Below, piece by piece: positions 37,018 to 46,768 of a DNA stretch of 64,000 nucleotides. The notes under the pieces were generated by a model. That model did not search any database. It saw only the letters and a program-made list of their open reading frames with translations, and was not told the origin of the DNA. A program made the translations under genes and the position numbers. How positions within the stretch are numbered: position 1 is the stretch's first letter; every line of letters begins with the position of its first letter. This DNA comes from Brevibacillus sedimenti (lineage in GTDB: Bacteria; Bacillota; Bacilli; Brevibacillales; Brevibacillaceae): assembly GCF_020923495.1 (NCBI RefSeq), contig NZ_CP064048.1, positions 3,101,001 through 3,165,000 on the forward strand, in the 5' to 3' direction.

Positions 37018-37799
37018 CACGCATACCTCCCGACCGGCTGTGCCGTGGCCGATTGCCGCAACAGCTCCCAAATCTGCCCGCGCAGCGCCTGAAACGCCGG
37101 ATGACTGCGGCTCGCCAGCGAGCGCGGCCGCGGCACCGGGACGTCCAGTTCCACCGGACTGCTGATCGGGCTGCCAAGCAGCACGACGATTCGGTCCGCC
37201 AGCAGGATCGCCTCGTCGATGTCGTGGGTGATCAACAACATCGTGCAACCCGTCTGCTGCCACATCGTAAGCAGCCACTCCTGCATCTCCATCCGGGTGA
37301 TGCCGTCCAAAGCGCTGAACGGCTCGTCCAGGAGCAAGAGGTCGCTGCCCGTCATCAGCGCGCGCAAAAACGATACCCGCTGCCGCATGCCGCCGGAGAG
37401 CTGCGCCGGATAAGCATCCGCCCAGCCGTCCAAACCGAAGCGTGGCAGCTCCTGCCTTACCCGGGCCTGTGCCTCCCTGCGCGGCATGCCCTGAATCTCC
37501 AACGGCAGCGCGGCGTTTTCCACGACTGTCCGCCACGGCATCAGCAGATCACGCTGCGGCATATAGGCGACCTGCCCCAGCCGCCGGGCTGCCGGTTCCC
37601 CGTCCAGCCTGATCTCGCCGTGTTGCGGCTCCAGAAGGCCTGCCGCCAGCTGAAACAGCGTGCTTTTGCCAATCCCGCTCGGCCCGATCAGGCTGACCAG
37701 TTCGCCGCGTCCGACCGCAAGCTGAAATCCGTCGAGAATGGCCTTCTCCCCGTAGGAGAATCGGACGCCGGCGAAGGCTAGTTTTTCTCGCACGGCCAC
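37017..37799 (-). CDS. thiZ: Thiamine-precursor ABC transporter, ATPase
   Basis: A 260-residue ATP-binding subunit. Walker A is GPSGIGKST, the Q-loop is AYMPQRDLL, the signature is LSGGMRQR, Walker B is LLLLDEPFSALD and the switch His is in LITHDIDEA. GTG at 37799 (CGGAGGG 5-6 bases upstream) is chosen; it overlaps the end of tenA by 22 bases, indicating coupled translation. Confidence 0.93.
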   Translation of the reverse strand: MAVREKLAFAGVRFSYGEKAILDGFQLAVGRGELVSLIGPSGIGKSTLFQLAAGLLEPQHGEIRLDGEPAARRLGQVAYMPQRDLLMPWRTVVENAALPLEIQGMPRREAQARVRQELPRFGLDGWADAYPAQLSGGMRQRVSFLRALMTGSDLLLLDEPFSALDGITRMEMQEWLLTMWQQTGCTMLLITHDIDEAILLADRIVVLLGSPISSPVELDVPVPRPRSLASRSHPAFQALRGQIWELLRQSATAQPVGRYA

Positions 37800-38458
37800 A
37801 TTTCCCTCCGGTATGCCATATCCCAAAACAGATACTCCATGCGCGAGGTATTGAGAAAATGCTCTTCCAGACGGTTCAGCTCCCGTTCACTTTTGCCTTC
37901 CGCCAGTTGATCCATCAGTCCGATCAGCCACTGTGCATGTTGGCCGAACTCGTCGGAGCTGTAGGTGCGCACCCACTCACCGTAGAGCGGATGATCCAGT
38001 GCGCCGTCCACCTGCGCCAGTTGCTTGCCGATCTCCCAATAGCTCCACGTGCAGGGAAGAACGGCGCTGACCAGTTCGGCGAGCGTGCCTTGGTGGGCTA
38101 CTTTCAGCATGTAGCTGGTGTAGGCCAGCATGACAAATGACGGCTCGGTCGCCTCCAGTTCTTCGCGGGAAATCCCGAAGCGGGCAGCGTACTGCCGGTG
38201 CAGTTCCATCTCGTAATGAAGCGTCGACTCCTGCAGGGCGGCAAATCTGGCGCTGGTGGCCAGATCGTCTGCCTTGGTACTGGCGATTGCGAACAGTTTG
38301 GCGTAGTCGATCAGGTAGACGTAATCCTGCTTCAGGTAAAACCGGAACGATTCAACCGGCAGACTGCCGTCGCCCAAGCCGGTTACGAACGGATGACGAT
38401 GCGAACGCTCCCAAATCGGGGCGACGCGATTCAACAGGCGCTCTGTAAAAGTGGCCAC
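37778..38458 (-). CDS. tenA: Aminopyrimidine aminohydrolase / thiaminase II
   Basis: A 226-residue TenA-family enzyme that converts aminopyrimidine to the thiamine precursor HMP. Catalytic Cys lies in VLPCTWSYWEIG (near residue 125), and Asp/Tyr active-site residues lie in YLKQDYVYLIDYAK (near 45). Helical throughout. GTG 38458 with AAAGGAG about 11 bases upstream is preferred; it begins 8 bases after ylmB ends. In the operon it acts right after YlmB. Confidence 0.93.
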   Translation of the reverse strand: MATFTERLLNRVAPIWERSHRHPFVTGLGDGSLPVESFRFYLKQDYVYLIDYAKLFAIASTKADDLATSARFAALQESTLHYEMELHRQYAARFGISREELEATEPSFVMLAYTSYMLKVAHQGTLAELVSAVLPCTWSYWEIGKQLAQVDGALDHPLYGEWVRTYSSDEFGQHAQWLIGLMDQLAEGKSERELNRLEEHFLNTSRMEYLFWDMAYRREMWPCEKN

Positions 38459-38466
38459 GAGGACAT

Positions 38467-39744
38467 TCACTCCTTTTCCGTGTTGCACCAGTCTGCGAGA
38501 AACCGGGCCATGATTTGCGCAAAGCGGACCAGTTCGTCCGGATCGATCGACTCGTCAACGGCATGGGCCTGGGACAGCTCGCCGGGTCCGAAGATCACCG
38601 CCGGAATGCCGGCGTGGGCAAACCAGCCTGCGTCCGTTACCGTTCCGGACATGTCCACCACAGGTGTACGCTGCATCACCGCCTGATAGGCCTGCTTCAG
38701 TCTGGACAGCGCCGGATGGTTTTGATCCAGTTCCAGCGAGGGGAAAATCTCGCCCCGCTCTTCGATCATCGACCGTCCTCCCCACCGGAATGTGGGCGGG
38801 TGGTCCCGCAGCCACGGGTCAGCCGCAGCCGCCGCCTGCACATGGGCTTCGATTTCTTGAATGATCGCTTCATGCGATTCGTTGGGGTAAAAATGGACGG
38901 TGATCCACAGCGCGCAGCGGTCGGCGATAAATGCCGCATGCCGACCGCCCTCGATGACCGCGGGGTTGATCGTGTTGCTGCCCGGCGAAAATCCCGGGTA
39001 CGACTTCATCACTGCCCAGTGGCGTTCCAGCTCCTGCAGCGAGGCGATGATCTTCATCATCTTTTCGATCGCGGAGGCACCGTGCACGCGTCCGCCGGCA
39101 TGGATGGTTTTTGCCCGCATCCCGTCGTGCAGGGTGACGGGGCTTTCTACCGTGATCCAGCCGGTAATCACACCGCCCTGTCCCTGCATGTGCAGGTGGC
39201 TGGTGTCCACCACGACGGCGTAGTCGGCGGAATAGCCCCGTTCGATGGCGGAGAGAGTGCCTGCTTCCCCCGCTTCTTCGCCGATCACCGATTGAAAAAT
39301 CAGGTTGCCTTTCAGCTCGATTCCGTGCTCGCGCAGCATCCGGATGGCAAACAGGCTGGCTGCCAGGCCGCCTTTCATGTCGGCGACGCCGCGTCCGTAC
39401 AGGCGTCCGTCCCGGCCCCGGGTAAGCGTAAACGGCGGATAGGTCCAGCCGCTGTCGTCGCCCACTTCCGCCACGTCGATATGCCCGTTGATGATCAGGC
39501 TGTGCGCCCGCTCCGGCGCAGTGCCCCGCAGGCGGCCCACCACGTTGTCATCGCCGGGAAAGACCGGCCAGCGATCTACCTCAAAGCCCAGCTCGTCCAG
39601 TTTTCGGGCGATCAGGCTCTGCGCGCCGCCGCTGTTGCGGGCAGGCGGGCTGACCGTGGGATGAGCGACGAGTTCGGCCAGCAGGGCAAACAACTCTTCT
39701 CTCCGCTCGGCTATAGCTGCCGTGACGCGTTCCACGTTATTCAA
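38467..39744 (-). CDS. ylmB: Formylaminopyrimidine deformylase (YlmB, M20 family)
   Basis: A 425-residue M20/ArgE/DapE-family metal-dependent amidohydrolase. Metal ligands are visible in [19 protein letters not shown] and the catalytic pair IGEEAGEAG; a further ligand is in VVDTSH. General annotation tools may call it acetylornithine deacetylase, but position between thiG and tenA matches B. subtilis YlmB, which deformylates FAMP after ThiXYZ uptake. TTG 39744 overlaps the end of thiG with AAGGG 4-5 bases upstream; GTG 39735 is an alternative start. Confidence 0.88.
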   Translation of the reverse strand: MNNVERVTAAIAERREELFALLAELVAHPTVSPPARNSGGAQSLIARKLDELGFEVDRWPVFPGDDNVVGRLRGTAPERAHSLIINGHIDVAEVGDDSGWTYPPFTLTRGRDGRLYGRGVADMKGGLAASLFAIRMLREHGIELKGNLIFQSVIGEEAGEAGTLSAIERGYSADYAVVVDTSHLHMQGQGGVITGWITVESPVTLHDGMRAKTIHAGGRVHGASAIEKMMKIIASLQELERHWAVMKSYPGFSPGSNTINPAVIEGGRHAAFIADRCALWITVHFYPNESHEAIIQEIEAHVQAAAAADPWLRDHPPTFRWGGRSMIEERGEIFPSLELDQNHPALSRLKQAYQAVMQRTPVVDMSGTVTDAGWFAHAGIPAVIFGPGELSQAHAVDESIDPDELVRFAQIMARFLADWCNTEKE

Positions 39745-40507
39745 TCATCCCTTCTGTCGGACTGCTGGCCGAGGCGTAACGCTTTTTCGGGATGCGCCCG
39801 GCGAGGAAACCCTTGCGCCCCGCCTCCACGGCCAATTTCATCGCTTCGGCCATCAGCACCGGGTTGTCTGCCAGCGCCACGGCTGTGTTCAGCAGGACGC
39901 CGTCTGCCCCCAACTCCATCGCCTTGGCGCAGTCGGCCGGAGACCCGATGCCCGCGTCCACGATAACCGGCACCTTGGCGTCTTCGATGATGAAGCGCAG
40001 GTTGTGCTCATTGAGAATCCCTTGGCCGGAACCGATCGGCGACGCTCCCGGCATGACTGCGTGCACACCCACTTCCTGCAACCGTTTGGCGAGAATCGGG
40101 TCATCGTTGGTGTAGGTCAATACGATGAAGCCTTCTTGCACCAGGATGCGGGATGCCTCCAAGGTGCCGATCGGATCAGGCAGAAGCGTCTTGGGATCGC
40201 CGATCACTTCCACCTTGATCATGTCGCACAGCCCCGACGCCTTGGCCAGCCGGGCGATCCGCACCGCCTCCTCGGCCGTGTAAGCGCCTGCCGTGTTTGG
40301 CAGCAGGGTGAATTTTTTCAAATCCAACCGTTCCAAAAAGTTGGGCGCGTGCGGATCTTCCAAATTGAGCCGGCGCACGGCAAAGGTAAGGATCTCCGCT
40401 TCCGATACTGCCACCGCCTGGGTCTGCGTGTCCAAATCGGGAAATTTACCGGTTCCCAGCAAGAGGCGGGAATGAAACTCATACGGTCCAATTTTCAATG
40501 TATCCAT
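39737..40507 (-). CDS. thiG: Thiazole synthase
   Basis: A 256-residue TIM-barrel enzyme that builds thiazole phosphate from deoxyxylulose 5-phosphate, ThiS-thiocarboxylate and dehydroglycine. The catalytic Lys is in [11 protein letters not shown] (near residue 97). [14 protein letters not shown] and [27 protein letters not shown] form the phosphate-binding region. ATG at 40507 follows GGAGG 8 bases upstream, 4 bases after thiS. Confidence 0.96.
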   Translation of the reverse strand: MDTLKIGPYEFHSRLLLGTGKFPDLDTQTQAVAVSEAEILTFAVRRLNLEDPHAPNFLERLDLKKFTLLPNTAGAYTAEEAVRIARLAKASGLCDMIKVEVIGDPKTLLPDPIGTLEASRILVQEGFIVLTYTNDDPILAKRLQEVGVHAVMPGASPIGSGQGILNEHNLRFIIEDAKVPVIVDAGIGSPADCAKAMELGADGVLLNTAVALADNPVLMAEAMKLAVEAGRKGFLAGRIPKKRYASASSPTEGMIE

Positions 40508-40511
40508 CTTG

Positions 40512-40715
40512 TCAGCCTCCTCCGACAAAGTGAACGATTTCGATTCGATCGCCGTCTGCGACTGGCGTGGTTTCATAACGGGCGCGGTCGACAATCTCGC
40601 CGTTGCGCTCCACGACCACGATCTTTTCCTGCAGTTGGTAGGACATTAGCAGGGCTCTGACAGTATTAACCTCGTCGTCCAGCTCCACGCGTTTGCCGTT
40701 CAACTGTACCAGCAT
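40512..40715 (-). CDS. thiS: Sulfur carrier protein ThiS
   Basis: A 67-residue ubiquitin-fold protein whose C-terminal Gly-Gly (ends HFVGGG) is adenylated and thiocarboxylated to deliver sulfur to ThiG. The tail has one Gly more than the usual GG end. ATG 40715 follows AAAGGAGGGG. First gene after the riboswitch terminator. No thiF or thiO is in this window, so activation must be encoded elsewhere. Confidence 0.93.
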   Translation of the reverse strand: MLVQLNGKRVELDDEVNTVRALLMSYQLQEKIVVVERNGEIVDRARYETTPVADGDRIEIVHFVGGG

Positions 40716-40850
40716 GGTCCCCCTCCTTTCGTCAGCGCCGCCGGGAATGGCCGGCCGCTTGTCGTCTTCCAGCCGATAAAAAAACAGCTTCCCTGACTGA
40801 CCGAAGTCCAGACAGAAGAAGCCGTTTGCACCGATGTCGGGCGGACGGCA

Positions 40851-40883
40851 AACAAAAAAACCATCCGCCACGGATGGTTTTGG
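40851..40883 (-). terminator. Riboswitch-controlled terminator ahead of thiS
   Basis: AAAACCATCCG pairs with CGGATGGTTTT around a 3-base loop and is followed by a T-run on the minus strand. It lies 65 bases after the TPP aptamer and 135 bases before thiS, the usual expression platform for transcription control. Confidence 0.85.
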
Positions 40884-40947
40884 TTATGCATGTGCAGTGA
40901 TCGCACTTCGGTCCGCGTGTCGCGGCACGAAATCACGACAGTGCGTT

Positions 40948-41050
40948 AATGCAGCCGATACCTCTTCCTCCGCTGGCATGACCCAGGTCAGGTTCAACGG
41001 TCAGTAACACATTCGTTACAATCTCAGCCGACTATGCTCGGCCCCCGTTT
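40948..41050 (-). promoter_or_regulatory. TPP riboswitch (THI element)
   Basis: Minus strand contains the conserved blocks GGGGGCCGAGC, GGCTGAGATTGTAACG, CCGTTGAACCTGACCTGGG and TCATGCCAGCGGAGGAA in the correct order. CTGAGA and ACCTGA...GGTCATGCCAGCGGAGGAA are diagnostic of thiamine pyrophosphate aptamers. When TPP is bound the downstream terminator should form and switch off thiS to thiY. Confidence 0.96.
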
Positions 41051-41086
41051 GGTATTGCGCTATGCAGTTTTGCTTGCTCGACTACT

Positions 41087-41115
41087 ACAGTAGCACGCTG
41101 CCCTTAGTTTGTAAA
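41087..41115 (-). promoter_or_regulatory. Promoter of the thiamine operon
   Basis: Minus strand TTTACA, 17-base spacer, TACTGT, placed over the last codons of kapB and about 40 bases before the TPP aptamer. Confidence 0.6.
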
Positions 41116-41484
41116 GGTCTCCTTGCGCAGTGCCTCCAACTCGTCGAGACAGCGCTGGGCCCACGTGACCATTTTGCGCAGTTTGTCCATCTCCCGCTCC
41201 AAAGCGGTCTGAACCGATTCCTTGTAGTCGGGCACCGCTCCACCGTAACGGATCACGGTCTGACTGGGCACCATGATCTTTTCCTGATAAGACAGCGCGG
41301 GACGCTGATGAAACAGCGGCACATCCACCTCGTATGGGTTGTGCAGGTCGCCCTGCGTCGGGTATTTCAATACCGCAAGCACCTTGACCAGCAGTTTGTC
41401 CCCGTGATTTTCCAACACTTCCGTCACGTATTCGCCCGTTCTGTAGGAGACGCGTACCAAATCTCCCGTTTGCCACAGCGACAT
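41104..41484 (-). CDS. kapB: KapB-family kinase-associated protein
   Basis: A 126-residue soluble protein: an N-terminal SH3-like beta domain (WQTGDLVRVSYRTGEYVTEV, PTQGDLHNPYEVDVPLFHQR) and a C-terminal helical domain with many charges. This is the KapB family; in B. subtilis KapB is needed for sensor kinase KinB to feed the sporulation phosphorelay. No lipobox is visible here. ATG 41484 follows AAAGGAG. No kinB neighbour is in view. Confidence 0.83.
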   Translation of the reverse strand: MSLWQTGDLVRVSYRTGEYVTEVLENHGDKLLVKVLAVLKYPTQGDLHNPYEVDVPLFHQRPALSYQEKIMVPSQTVIRYGGAVPDYKESVQTALEREMDKLRKMVTWAQRCLDELEALRKETFTN

Positions 41485-41520
41485 GTCTATCTCTCCTTTC
41501 TTGAAAAAGCGTCAGTCCTG

Positions 41521-42732
41521 TTATACCCTGATCGATTCTTCCAGCAGCCGGCAGGCGTGTGCCAGCACCGCTTCCGCAGGAAGAATCGGCGCGCCCCCTC
41601 CCTGGGCCAGCGCAGGATTGCCGCCTCCTTTGCCGTCGATCAAGGGCAGCGTATCCTTGAGCAACTGGTTCATCGGCAGCGCCACCTGCTCGCCGCGAGC
41701 GAACAGAATCTGCAGCTTGTCTCCCTCGGCCGCGAACAGACAGACCGCGTCCGCTGCCTGTGCCGTTACCAGTTTGGCGAGCTGCTGCAGCTGCTGCATG
41801 CTCCGGCCAGCCCACACGGCCTTCACCAGCCGTACGTCAGACAGCGGTACCGCCTGCGCCAGCAGAGACTGCGCTTCTCCTTCGAGCAATTGTGTTTCTT
41901 TTTCCTCCAGCGCCGCTTTCAGCTGCTCCCGTTCTGTCACCAGCCGCTGTACCTGCTCGGCCAACTCCGGCTCGCCGGCACTCAGCGTGCGGGTCAACTC
42001 ACGCAGCAGCAGATGCTTGCGGGAATAGTCGGCGAGAGCCCGCCAGCCGCAGAGGAACGTGACCCGGATGTTGCCGCGGTGCCGCTCCCACCCGATGATT
42101 TTAATCGGCCCCACTTCGCCGGTCCGAGCCGGATGGGTGCCGCCGCAGGGGTTGTAGTCAAAGTCCGGGATAATTACCACACGAATGTTTTCGCTGACGG
42201 TTGGCTGTTTGCAAAGAGGCATGAGGGCCAGTTCAGCGTCCGTGACAAACCGTGCCTCGATGGGCCGGTTTTCCAGCACGATGCGGTTGGCCAGGGCTTC
42301 TACCTGCTCCGCCTGCTGAATGGACAGCTCATCCAACCGGACATCAATGGTGACGTAATCCCTGCCGAGGTGAAAGGCGACGGTCTCTGCCCCCAGTACC
42401 TCGACAAACGACGCCGAGAGGATGTGCTGCCCGGCGTGCTGCTGCATGTGATCAAACCGCCTGGGCCAATCGATTTGGCCCGCGATCTGCTGCCGCTCCT
42501 GGGGCAGCGGAGCTTCCAAGCGGTGGCGGATGTCACCGTTCACTTCCACCACGTCGATGACGCGGATGCCGCCCAGCTCGCCCAAATCGCAGGGCTGCCC
42601 TCCCCCTGTCGGGTAAAAGGCAGTGCGGTCCAGCACCACGTACGGTGTCCCGTCGGGTTCCGTCCCCCATTTCAGCACGCTTGCTTCAAAGGTGTGCAAA
42701 TACGGATCGTCATAGTACAATCGGTTGTTCAT
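41521..42732 (-). CDS. alaX: Alanyl-tRNA editing protein, AlaX-L type
   Basis: A 403-residue trans-editing enzyme that deacylates Ser- or Gly-charged tRNA-Ala. The N-terminal beta domain has YPTGGGQPCD, the editing domain has the zinc ligands HAGQH (near residue 102) and CGGTH (near 200), and the C-terminal DHHA1 domain ends with GKGGGNPALAQGGG. A coiled segment (about 240-290) links them. ATG 42732 with AAGGAG about 7 bases upstream. It lacks the aminoacylation domain of AlaRS, as expected. Confidence 0.93.
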   Translation of the reverse strand: MNNRLYYDDPYLHTFEASVLKWGTEPDGTPYVVLDRTAFYPTGGGQPCDLGELGGIRVIDVVEVNGDIRHRLEAPLPQERQQIAGQIDWPRRFDHMQQHAGQHILSASFVEVLGAETVAFHLGRDYVTIDVRLDELSIQQAEQVEALANRIVLENRPIEARFVTDAELALMPLCKQPTVSENIRVVIIPDFDYNPCGGTHPARTGEVGPIKIIGWERHRGNIRVTFLCGWRALADYSRKHLLLRELTRTLSAGEPELAEQVQRLVTEREQLKAALEEKETQLLEGEAQSLLAQAVPLSDVRLVKAVWAGRSMQQLQQLAKLVTAQAADAVCLFAAEGDKLQILFARGEQVALPMNQLLKDTLPLIDGKGGGNPALAQGGGAPILPAEAVLAHACRLLEESIRV

Positions 42733-42832
42733 AGCCGCTCCTTACTGCCGATTTTTGTCTTCCAGCAGGTTTTATCCATTTCGCTTCACGCAAGTCTCCC
42801 CTCGTCCGGATACTGCCGTATGTACGTGTCGC

Positions 42833-43060
42833 TCAGCCGGCCAGTCGCGCCAGTTTTTGCTCCCGTTCTGCCCGTTCCTCCGGCGAAGCGAGATCGTATT
42901 TTTTCAACAAATGAAACAGTTCGTTCAACGTCTCCTGGGACAGCGGCGTTGCGAGCAATTCCTCAAGACGGGCTGCCAGCGCTTCGGGCAGGTAGGGCGT
43001 CTGCTCCGCCAGCTTCGCCCGCACGTCTTCCACGCTGTGATTCAGTCTGCATTCTCCCAT
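42833..43060 (-). CDS. Small hypothetical protein (75 aa)
   Basis: ATG 43060 follows AAGGAGAGGG at a good distance. The product (MGECRLNHSVEDVRAKLAEQ...) is an amphipathic, Glu/Leu-rich helical protein with no motif I recognise. It lies between the LysM-GH18 gene and alaX, in the same orientation. A longer reading upstream in this frame is an artefact. Confidence 0.65.
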   Translation of the reverse strand: MGECRLNHSVEDVRAKLAEQTPYLPEALAARLEELLATPLSQETLNELFHLLKKYDLASPEERAEREQKLARLAG

Positions 43061-43115
43061 ATGCCCTCTCCTTCTTCCGTTTTGCACCATCATACCATGA
43101 GTGGCAGGCGAAGAA

Positions 43116-43150
43116 AAAGGCGTACGCCCCGTTCGGAGGTACGCCTTTTG
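43116..43150. terminator. Terminator of the LysM-GH18 gene
   Basis: AAAAGGCGTAC pairs with GTACGCCTTTT around a 14-base loop, A/T flanks on both sides. Confidence 0.8.
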
Positions 43151-43164
43151 TTTCTGCGTAGTCT

Positions 43165-44448
43165 TCACACTCGTTTGCGAACGCGAAAATTGTCTTCGAT
43201 CAACAGCCAGTTTTGCGGAAACGGCAGCCCCAATTTCCAGTAGCTGACGCCGCGCAGGCCCAGTTCCTTGACCAGGTTGAACTTGGCCTGGATCGAACGG
43301 GCGTCTTCGAACCAGACGCGATGGCGGTTCTGATCGTCGTCCGTGTACTCGAAAAACGGCGCCTGCGCTTGATAATCGTACTGAATGTTGACGTTCCGCT
43401 CCCGTGCCAACGCGATTGCCGCCTGCGGGCTGAGGGAGCGAGCGGTCGTGCCGGGCTGGAAGGGCAGCCTCCAGTCGTACCCGTACAAATTCTGGCCCAT
43501 CAAGATTTTGTTGGCGGGCATTTCCGTCAAGGCGTACTCCAGGACCCGGCGTACGGGACCAATGGGCGAAACCGGCATGGGCGGACCGCCGCTGTATCCC
43601 CATTCGTACGTCATGATCACGACAAAGTCGACGATTTCTCCGATTGCCCGGTAGTCGTGGGCGGGGTACCAAAGACCAGGCTGATCTGCTCTGGTCTTGG
43701 GTGCCAGGGCGGCGGAGACCATTTTTCCCACTGCGCTCGCCCGCTGGCGGGCGCGTCGCAAAAAGCGGACGTAGGCGTCCCGATCAGCAGCAGGCAGAGC
43801 TTCCAAGTCGAAGTGTATGTCGCCAAAACCAAGCCGCTGCGATGTACTGATGATGTTGTCCAGCAGCCGGTTTTGCACTGACATGTCGTTCAACACCAGG
43901 CTGCCCAGATCTGAACTGAACCGTTCCCCCTCCAAATTGGTGACCACCATCATCAGGACGTTCCGATTCTCCCGGGCAATCTGCGCAAAGTCATTTAGCG
44001 GCGGGGGCGACAGCGTGCCGTCCCGCCTGATCCGAAAGCTGAACGGCGCCAGATACGTCAGATGCGGCGCCGCTCTGCGCACGTCTGCCTCCAATGCCGG
44101 GGTCACCGTTCGCCGCGGCTCGGCATAGGCGTTAAAATCAGCCGCCGGTCGCGGGCGCGGCGGAATGAACAACCGCATCCCTACCTGCAGGGGACGGAAT
44201 TGTGAAATTTGATTGGCCCGGGCCAGTTCCGCGGCACTGATGCCAAAACGCTGGCCAATGGTGTACAGCGTATCACCCTGCCTCACCCAGTAATAGCTGC
44301 CCCGGATGGGGATCACCAGCGCCTGTCCGACGACAAGCCTGCCGGGATCAGGGAGCTCATTGGCCCGCGCGATCGCTTCGACAGACGAATCGTACGCCTG
44401 GGCGATGCCTGACAGTGTCTGTCCCGGCTGCACCACATGAATTTGCAT
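43165..44448 (-). CDS. LysM-GH18 spore-type glycosidase (YaaH/SleL-like)
   Basis: A 427-residue peptidoglycan-binding enzyme. Two N-terminal LysM repeats (about residues 2-47, HVVQPGQTLSGIAQ; and 53-95, YWVRQGDTLYTIGQ) precede a GH18 domain (about 120-427). Its catalytic acid is the Glu in DIHFDLEAL. MTYEWGYSGG and GVSYWKLGLPFPQNW are conserved in YaaH/SleL/Cwp proteins, which act on spore cortex or coat during germination. No signal peptide is visible, as in SleL. ATG 44448 follows AGGAGG. Confidence 0.92.
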   Translation of the reverse strand: MQIHVVQPGQTLSGIAQAYDSSVEAIARANELPDPGRLVVGQALVIPIRGSYYWVRQGDTLYTIGQRFGISAAELARANQISQFRPLQVGMRLFIPPRPRPAADFNAYAEPRRTVTPALEADVRRAAPHLTYLAPFSFRIRRDGTLSPPPLNDFAQIARENRNVLMMVVTNLEGERFSSDLGSLVLNDMSVQNRLLDNIISTSQRLGFGDIHFDLEALPAADRDAYVRFLRRARQRASAVGKMVSAALAPKTRADQPGLWYPAHDYRAIGEIVDFVVIMTYEWGYSGGPPMPVSPIGPVRRVLEYALTEMPANKILMGQNLYGYDWRLPFQPGTTARSLSPQAAIALARERNVNIQYDYQAQAPFFEYTDDDQNRHRVWFEDARSIQAKFNLVKELGLRGVSYWKLGLPFPQNWLLIEDNFRVRKRV

Positions 44449-44542
44449 GCGCCTCCTCCTTCGCGTTTTGTCTCTCTCTTCCATGTATTCAATGCGAGGC
44501 AGATAGGTGTTTGTCTCGCCCAAACGCTCACACGTTTGCCGC

Positions 44543-44581
44543 AAAAAAAGCATCCCGAAGATGATCCTCCGGGATGCTTTG
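44543..44581 (-). terminator. Terminator of the DUF779/aldehyde dehydrogenase operon
   Basis: AAAGCATCCCG pairs with CGGGATGCTTT around a 12-base loop, followed on the minus strand by a long T-run. Confidence 0.82.
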
Positions 44582-44616
44582 TTACTTGCTTCGGAAGTTT
44601 ACCGCGCCGCCGCTTG

Positions 44617-44991
44617 TCACAGCTCGCCAGATTCTTTTAACGTGCGGATCTCCTCGTCGGTAAACACCCGCGAGCGGGTGAGAAAGCGGACGCCCTCCGG
44701 CCCTTCCAGGGAGAACATGCCCCCTCTCCCCGGCACCACGTCGATGATGAGCTGCGTGTGCTTCCAATATTCGTACTGGGCGGCGCTCATGTAAAACGGC
44801 GTCTCGCCGATATCGCCCAACAGCACGTCGTTTTCCCCGATGAGAAATTCTCCGCGCGGATAGCACATCGGCGAGCTGCCATCGCAGCAACCGCCCGACT
44901 GGTGGAACAACAGCGGTCCGTACCTCTCCTTCAGCCGCTCGATCAACCGCAGCGCCGCTTCTGTTGCCAGCACTTTCGGCACTGTGCCCAT
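44617..44991 (-). CDS. DUF779 protein paired with aldehyde dehydrogenase
   Basis: A 124-residue protein of DUF779. The signature HQSGGCCDGSSPMCYP with three Cys suggests a metal or redox centre. It follows the aldehyde dehydrogenase gene by 33 bases, an arrangement seen in many bacteria, so it probably supports that enzyme. The mechanism is unknown. Confidence 0.87.
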   Translation of the reverse strand: MGTVPKVLATEAALRLIERLKERYGPLLFHQSGGCCDGSSPMCYPRGEFLIGENDVLLGDIGETPFYMSAAQYEYWKHTQLIIDVVPGRGGMFSLEGPEGVRFLTRSRVFTDEEIRTLKESGEL

Positions 44992-45024
44992 GCGCTTCCT
45001 CCTTTTACAGGGGCTTTGTCTCGC

Positions 45025-46545
45025 TCAGAACAATCCGAGCGCATCCGGGCTGTAGCTGACCAACAGGTTTTTCGTCTGCTGATAGTGCTCAAGCATCATC
45101 TTGTGCGTCTCGCGGCCAATGCCGGATACCTTGTACCCGCCAAACGCGGCATGCGCTGGATAGGCGTGGTAGCAGTTGGTCCAGACGCGGCCGGCCTGGA
45201 TCTCGCGCCCCATCCGGTACGCCAGATTCACGTCGCGGGTCCAAACGCCTGCCCCCAGCCCGTACAGCGTGTCGTTGGCCAGTTCCAGCGCTTCCTCCTG
45301 GTTCCGGAAGGTGGCCACGGAGACGACCGGGCCGAAGATCTCTTCCTGGAAAATGCGCATCTTGTTATGCCCTTTGAACACGGTCGGCTTGACGTAGTAC
45401 CCGTCTTTCAGCTCGCCGGGAAGGATGTTCCGCTCGCCGCCGATCAGGCACTGAGCCCCTTCCTGTCTGCCGATGTCGAGGTAGGAGAGAATTTTTTCCA
45501 ATTGTTCCGCCGACGCCTGCGCACCGATCATCGTCTCTGTGTCGAGCGGGTTGCCCTGCTTGATCGCCGCAACGCGGGCCAGCGCTTTTTCCATGAACCG
45601 GTCGTATATCGACTCCTGGATAAAGGCGCGTGACGGGCACGTGCAGACCTCGCCCTGATTGAGCGCAAACATGACGAATCCTTCCACCGCTTTGTTGAAA
45701 AACGCGTCATCCTTGGCGCAGACGTCCTCAAAGAAGATGTTTGGCGACTTGCCGCCCAACTCCAGCGTCACCGGGATGATGTTTTGCGACGCGTACTGCA
45801 TGATCAGGCGGCCGGTCGTCGTCTCCCCTGTAAAGGCAATTTTGGCGATCCGGTTGCTGGTGGCCAACGGTTTGCCGGCTTCCAGTCCAAAGCCGTTGAC
45901 CACATTGACGACACCGGGCGGAATGAGGTCCTGCACCAGTTCGAGGAAGACCAGAACGGACGCGGGCGTCTGTTCGGCCGGCTTCAACACGACGCAGTTG
46001 CCTGCGGCGAGTGCCGGAGCCAGTTTCCATACGGCCATCAGCAGCGGAAAGTTCCACGGGATGATTTGACCGACGACGCCGAGCGGCTCGTGGAAATGGT
46101 AGGCCACCGTGTGCTCGTCGATTTGGCTGATGCTTCCTTCCTGGGCCCGGATGCAGCCGGCAAAGTAGCGGAAATGATCGATCGCCAGCGGCAGATCGGC
46201 TGCCAGCGCCTCGCGAATCGGCTTGCCGTTGTCCCACGTTTCCGCTACGGCCAGCATTTCCAGATTGGCTTCCATGCGGTCGGCGATTTTGTTCAAGAGG
46301 GCCGCCCGCTCTGCCGGTGATGTGCGTCCCCACGCTGCTTTTGCCTCATGAGCCGCATCCAGCGCCAATTCAATATCGTCCGCCGTGGAGCGCGGCACTT
46401 CGCAAAATGCCCGTCCCGTTATGGGCGTGACATTTTCAAAGTACTCCCCTTTTACCGGCGGAACCCATTTCCCTCCGATAAAATTTTCGTACCGCTTTTT
46501 GAACGAAACCTTTGCCCCTGGTTGTCCCGGCTGCGCGTAGATCAT
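45025..46545 (-). CDS. NAD-dependent aldehyde dehydrogenase
   Basis: A 506-residue soluble enzyme. The general base Glu is in [12 protein letters not shown] (near residue 270), the catalytic Cys in [11 protein letters not shown] (near 304), the cofactor-binding motif in PWNFPLLM (near 172) and [12 protein letters not shown] near the C-terminus. The type is that of bacterial acetaldehyde/chloroacetaldehyde dehydrogenases (ExaC/AldB group) linked with DUF779. ATG 46545 has GAGGAG about 9 bases upstream. No sigma-54 site was found in the 223-base leader. Confidence 0.92.
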   Translation of the reverse strand: MIYAQPGQPGAKVSFKKRYENFIGGKWVPPVKGEYFENVTPITGRAFCEVPRSTADDIELALDAAHEAKAAWGRTSPAERAALLNKIADRMEANLEMLAVAETWDNGKPIREALAADLPLAIDHFRYFAGCIRAQEGSISQIDEHTVAYHFHEPLGVVGQIIPWNFPLLMAVWKLAPALAAGNCVVLKPAEQTPASVLVFLELVQDLIPPGVVNVVNGFGLEAGKPLATSNRIAKIAFTGETTTGRLIMQYASQNIIPVTLELGGKSPNIFFEDVCAKDDAFFNKAVEGFVMFALNQGEVCTCPSRAFIQESIYDRFMEKALARVAAIKQGNPLDTETMIGAQASAEQLEKILSYLDIGRQEGAQCLIGGERNILPGELKDGYYVKPTVFKGHNKMRIFQEEIFGPVVSVATFRNQEEALELANDTLYGLGAGVWTRDVNLAYRMGREIQAGRVWTNCYHAYPAHAAFGGYKVSGIGRETHKMMLEHYQQTKNLLVSYSPDALGLF

Positions 46546-46729
46546 CGATGGCCACTCCTCCTCTTACATTTTCATGTTCATCCCTTTTATACATATGAGG
46601 GGAGCGGACAAATCAGAAGCGTTTCTCCCAGCCCGGGTCTCGCACAATTTAGAGGGCGGCCCGATTTTGGCCACCAGACCGAATACAGCCCCGTCCCGCT
46701 CATCCATCTGCTGATGTACAAATGATGTA

Positions 46730-46761
46730 CAAAAAACAGCCGCCCGCGGTTGCGGACGGCC
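46730..46761 (-). terminator. Terminator of the ACT-domain gene
   Basis: GCCGTCCGC pairs with GCGGGCGGC (one G-U) around AACC, followed on the minus strand by TGTTTTTT. Confidence 0.75.
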
Positions 46762-46768
46762 GTGTGCT

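Noticed and set aside
46546..46768. Sigma-54 promoter ahead of the aldehyde dehydrogenase gene
   Set aside because: No TGGCAC-N5-TTGC match was found on the minus strand, although such control is common for this gene type.
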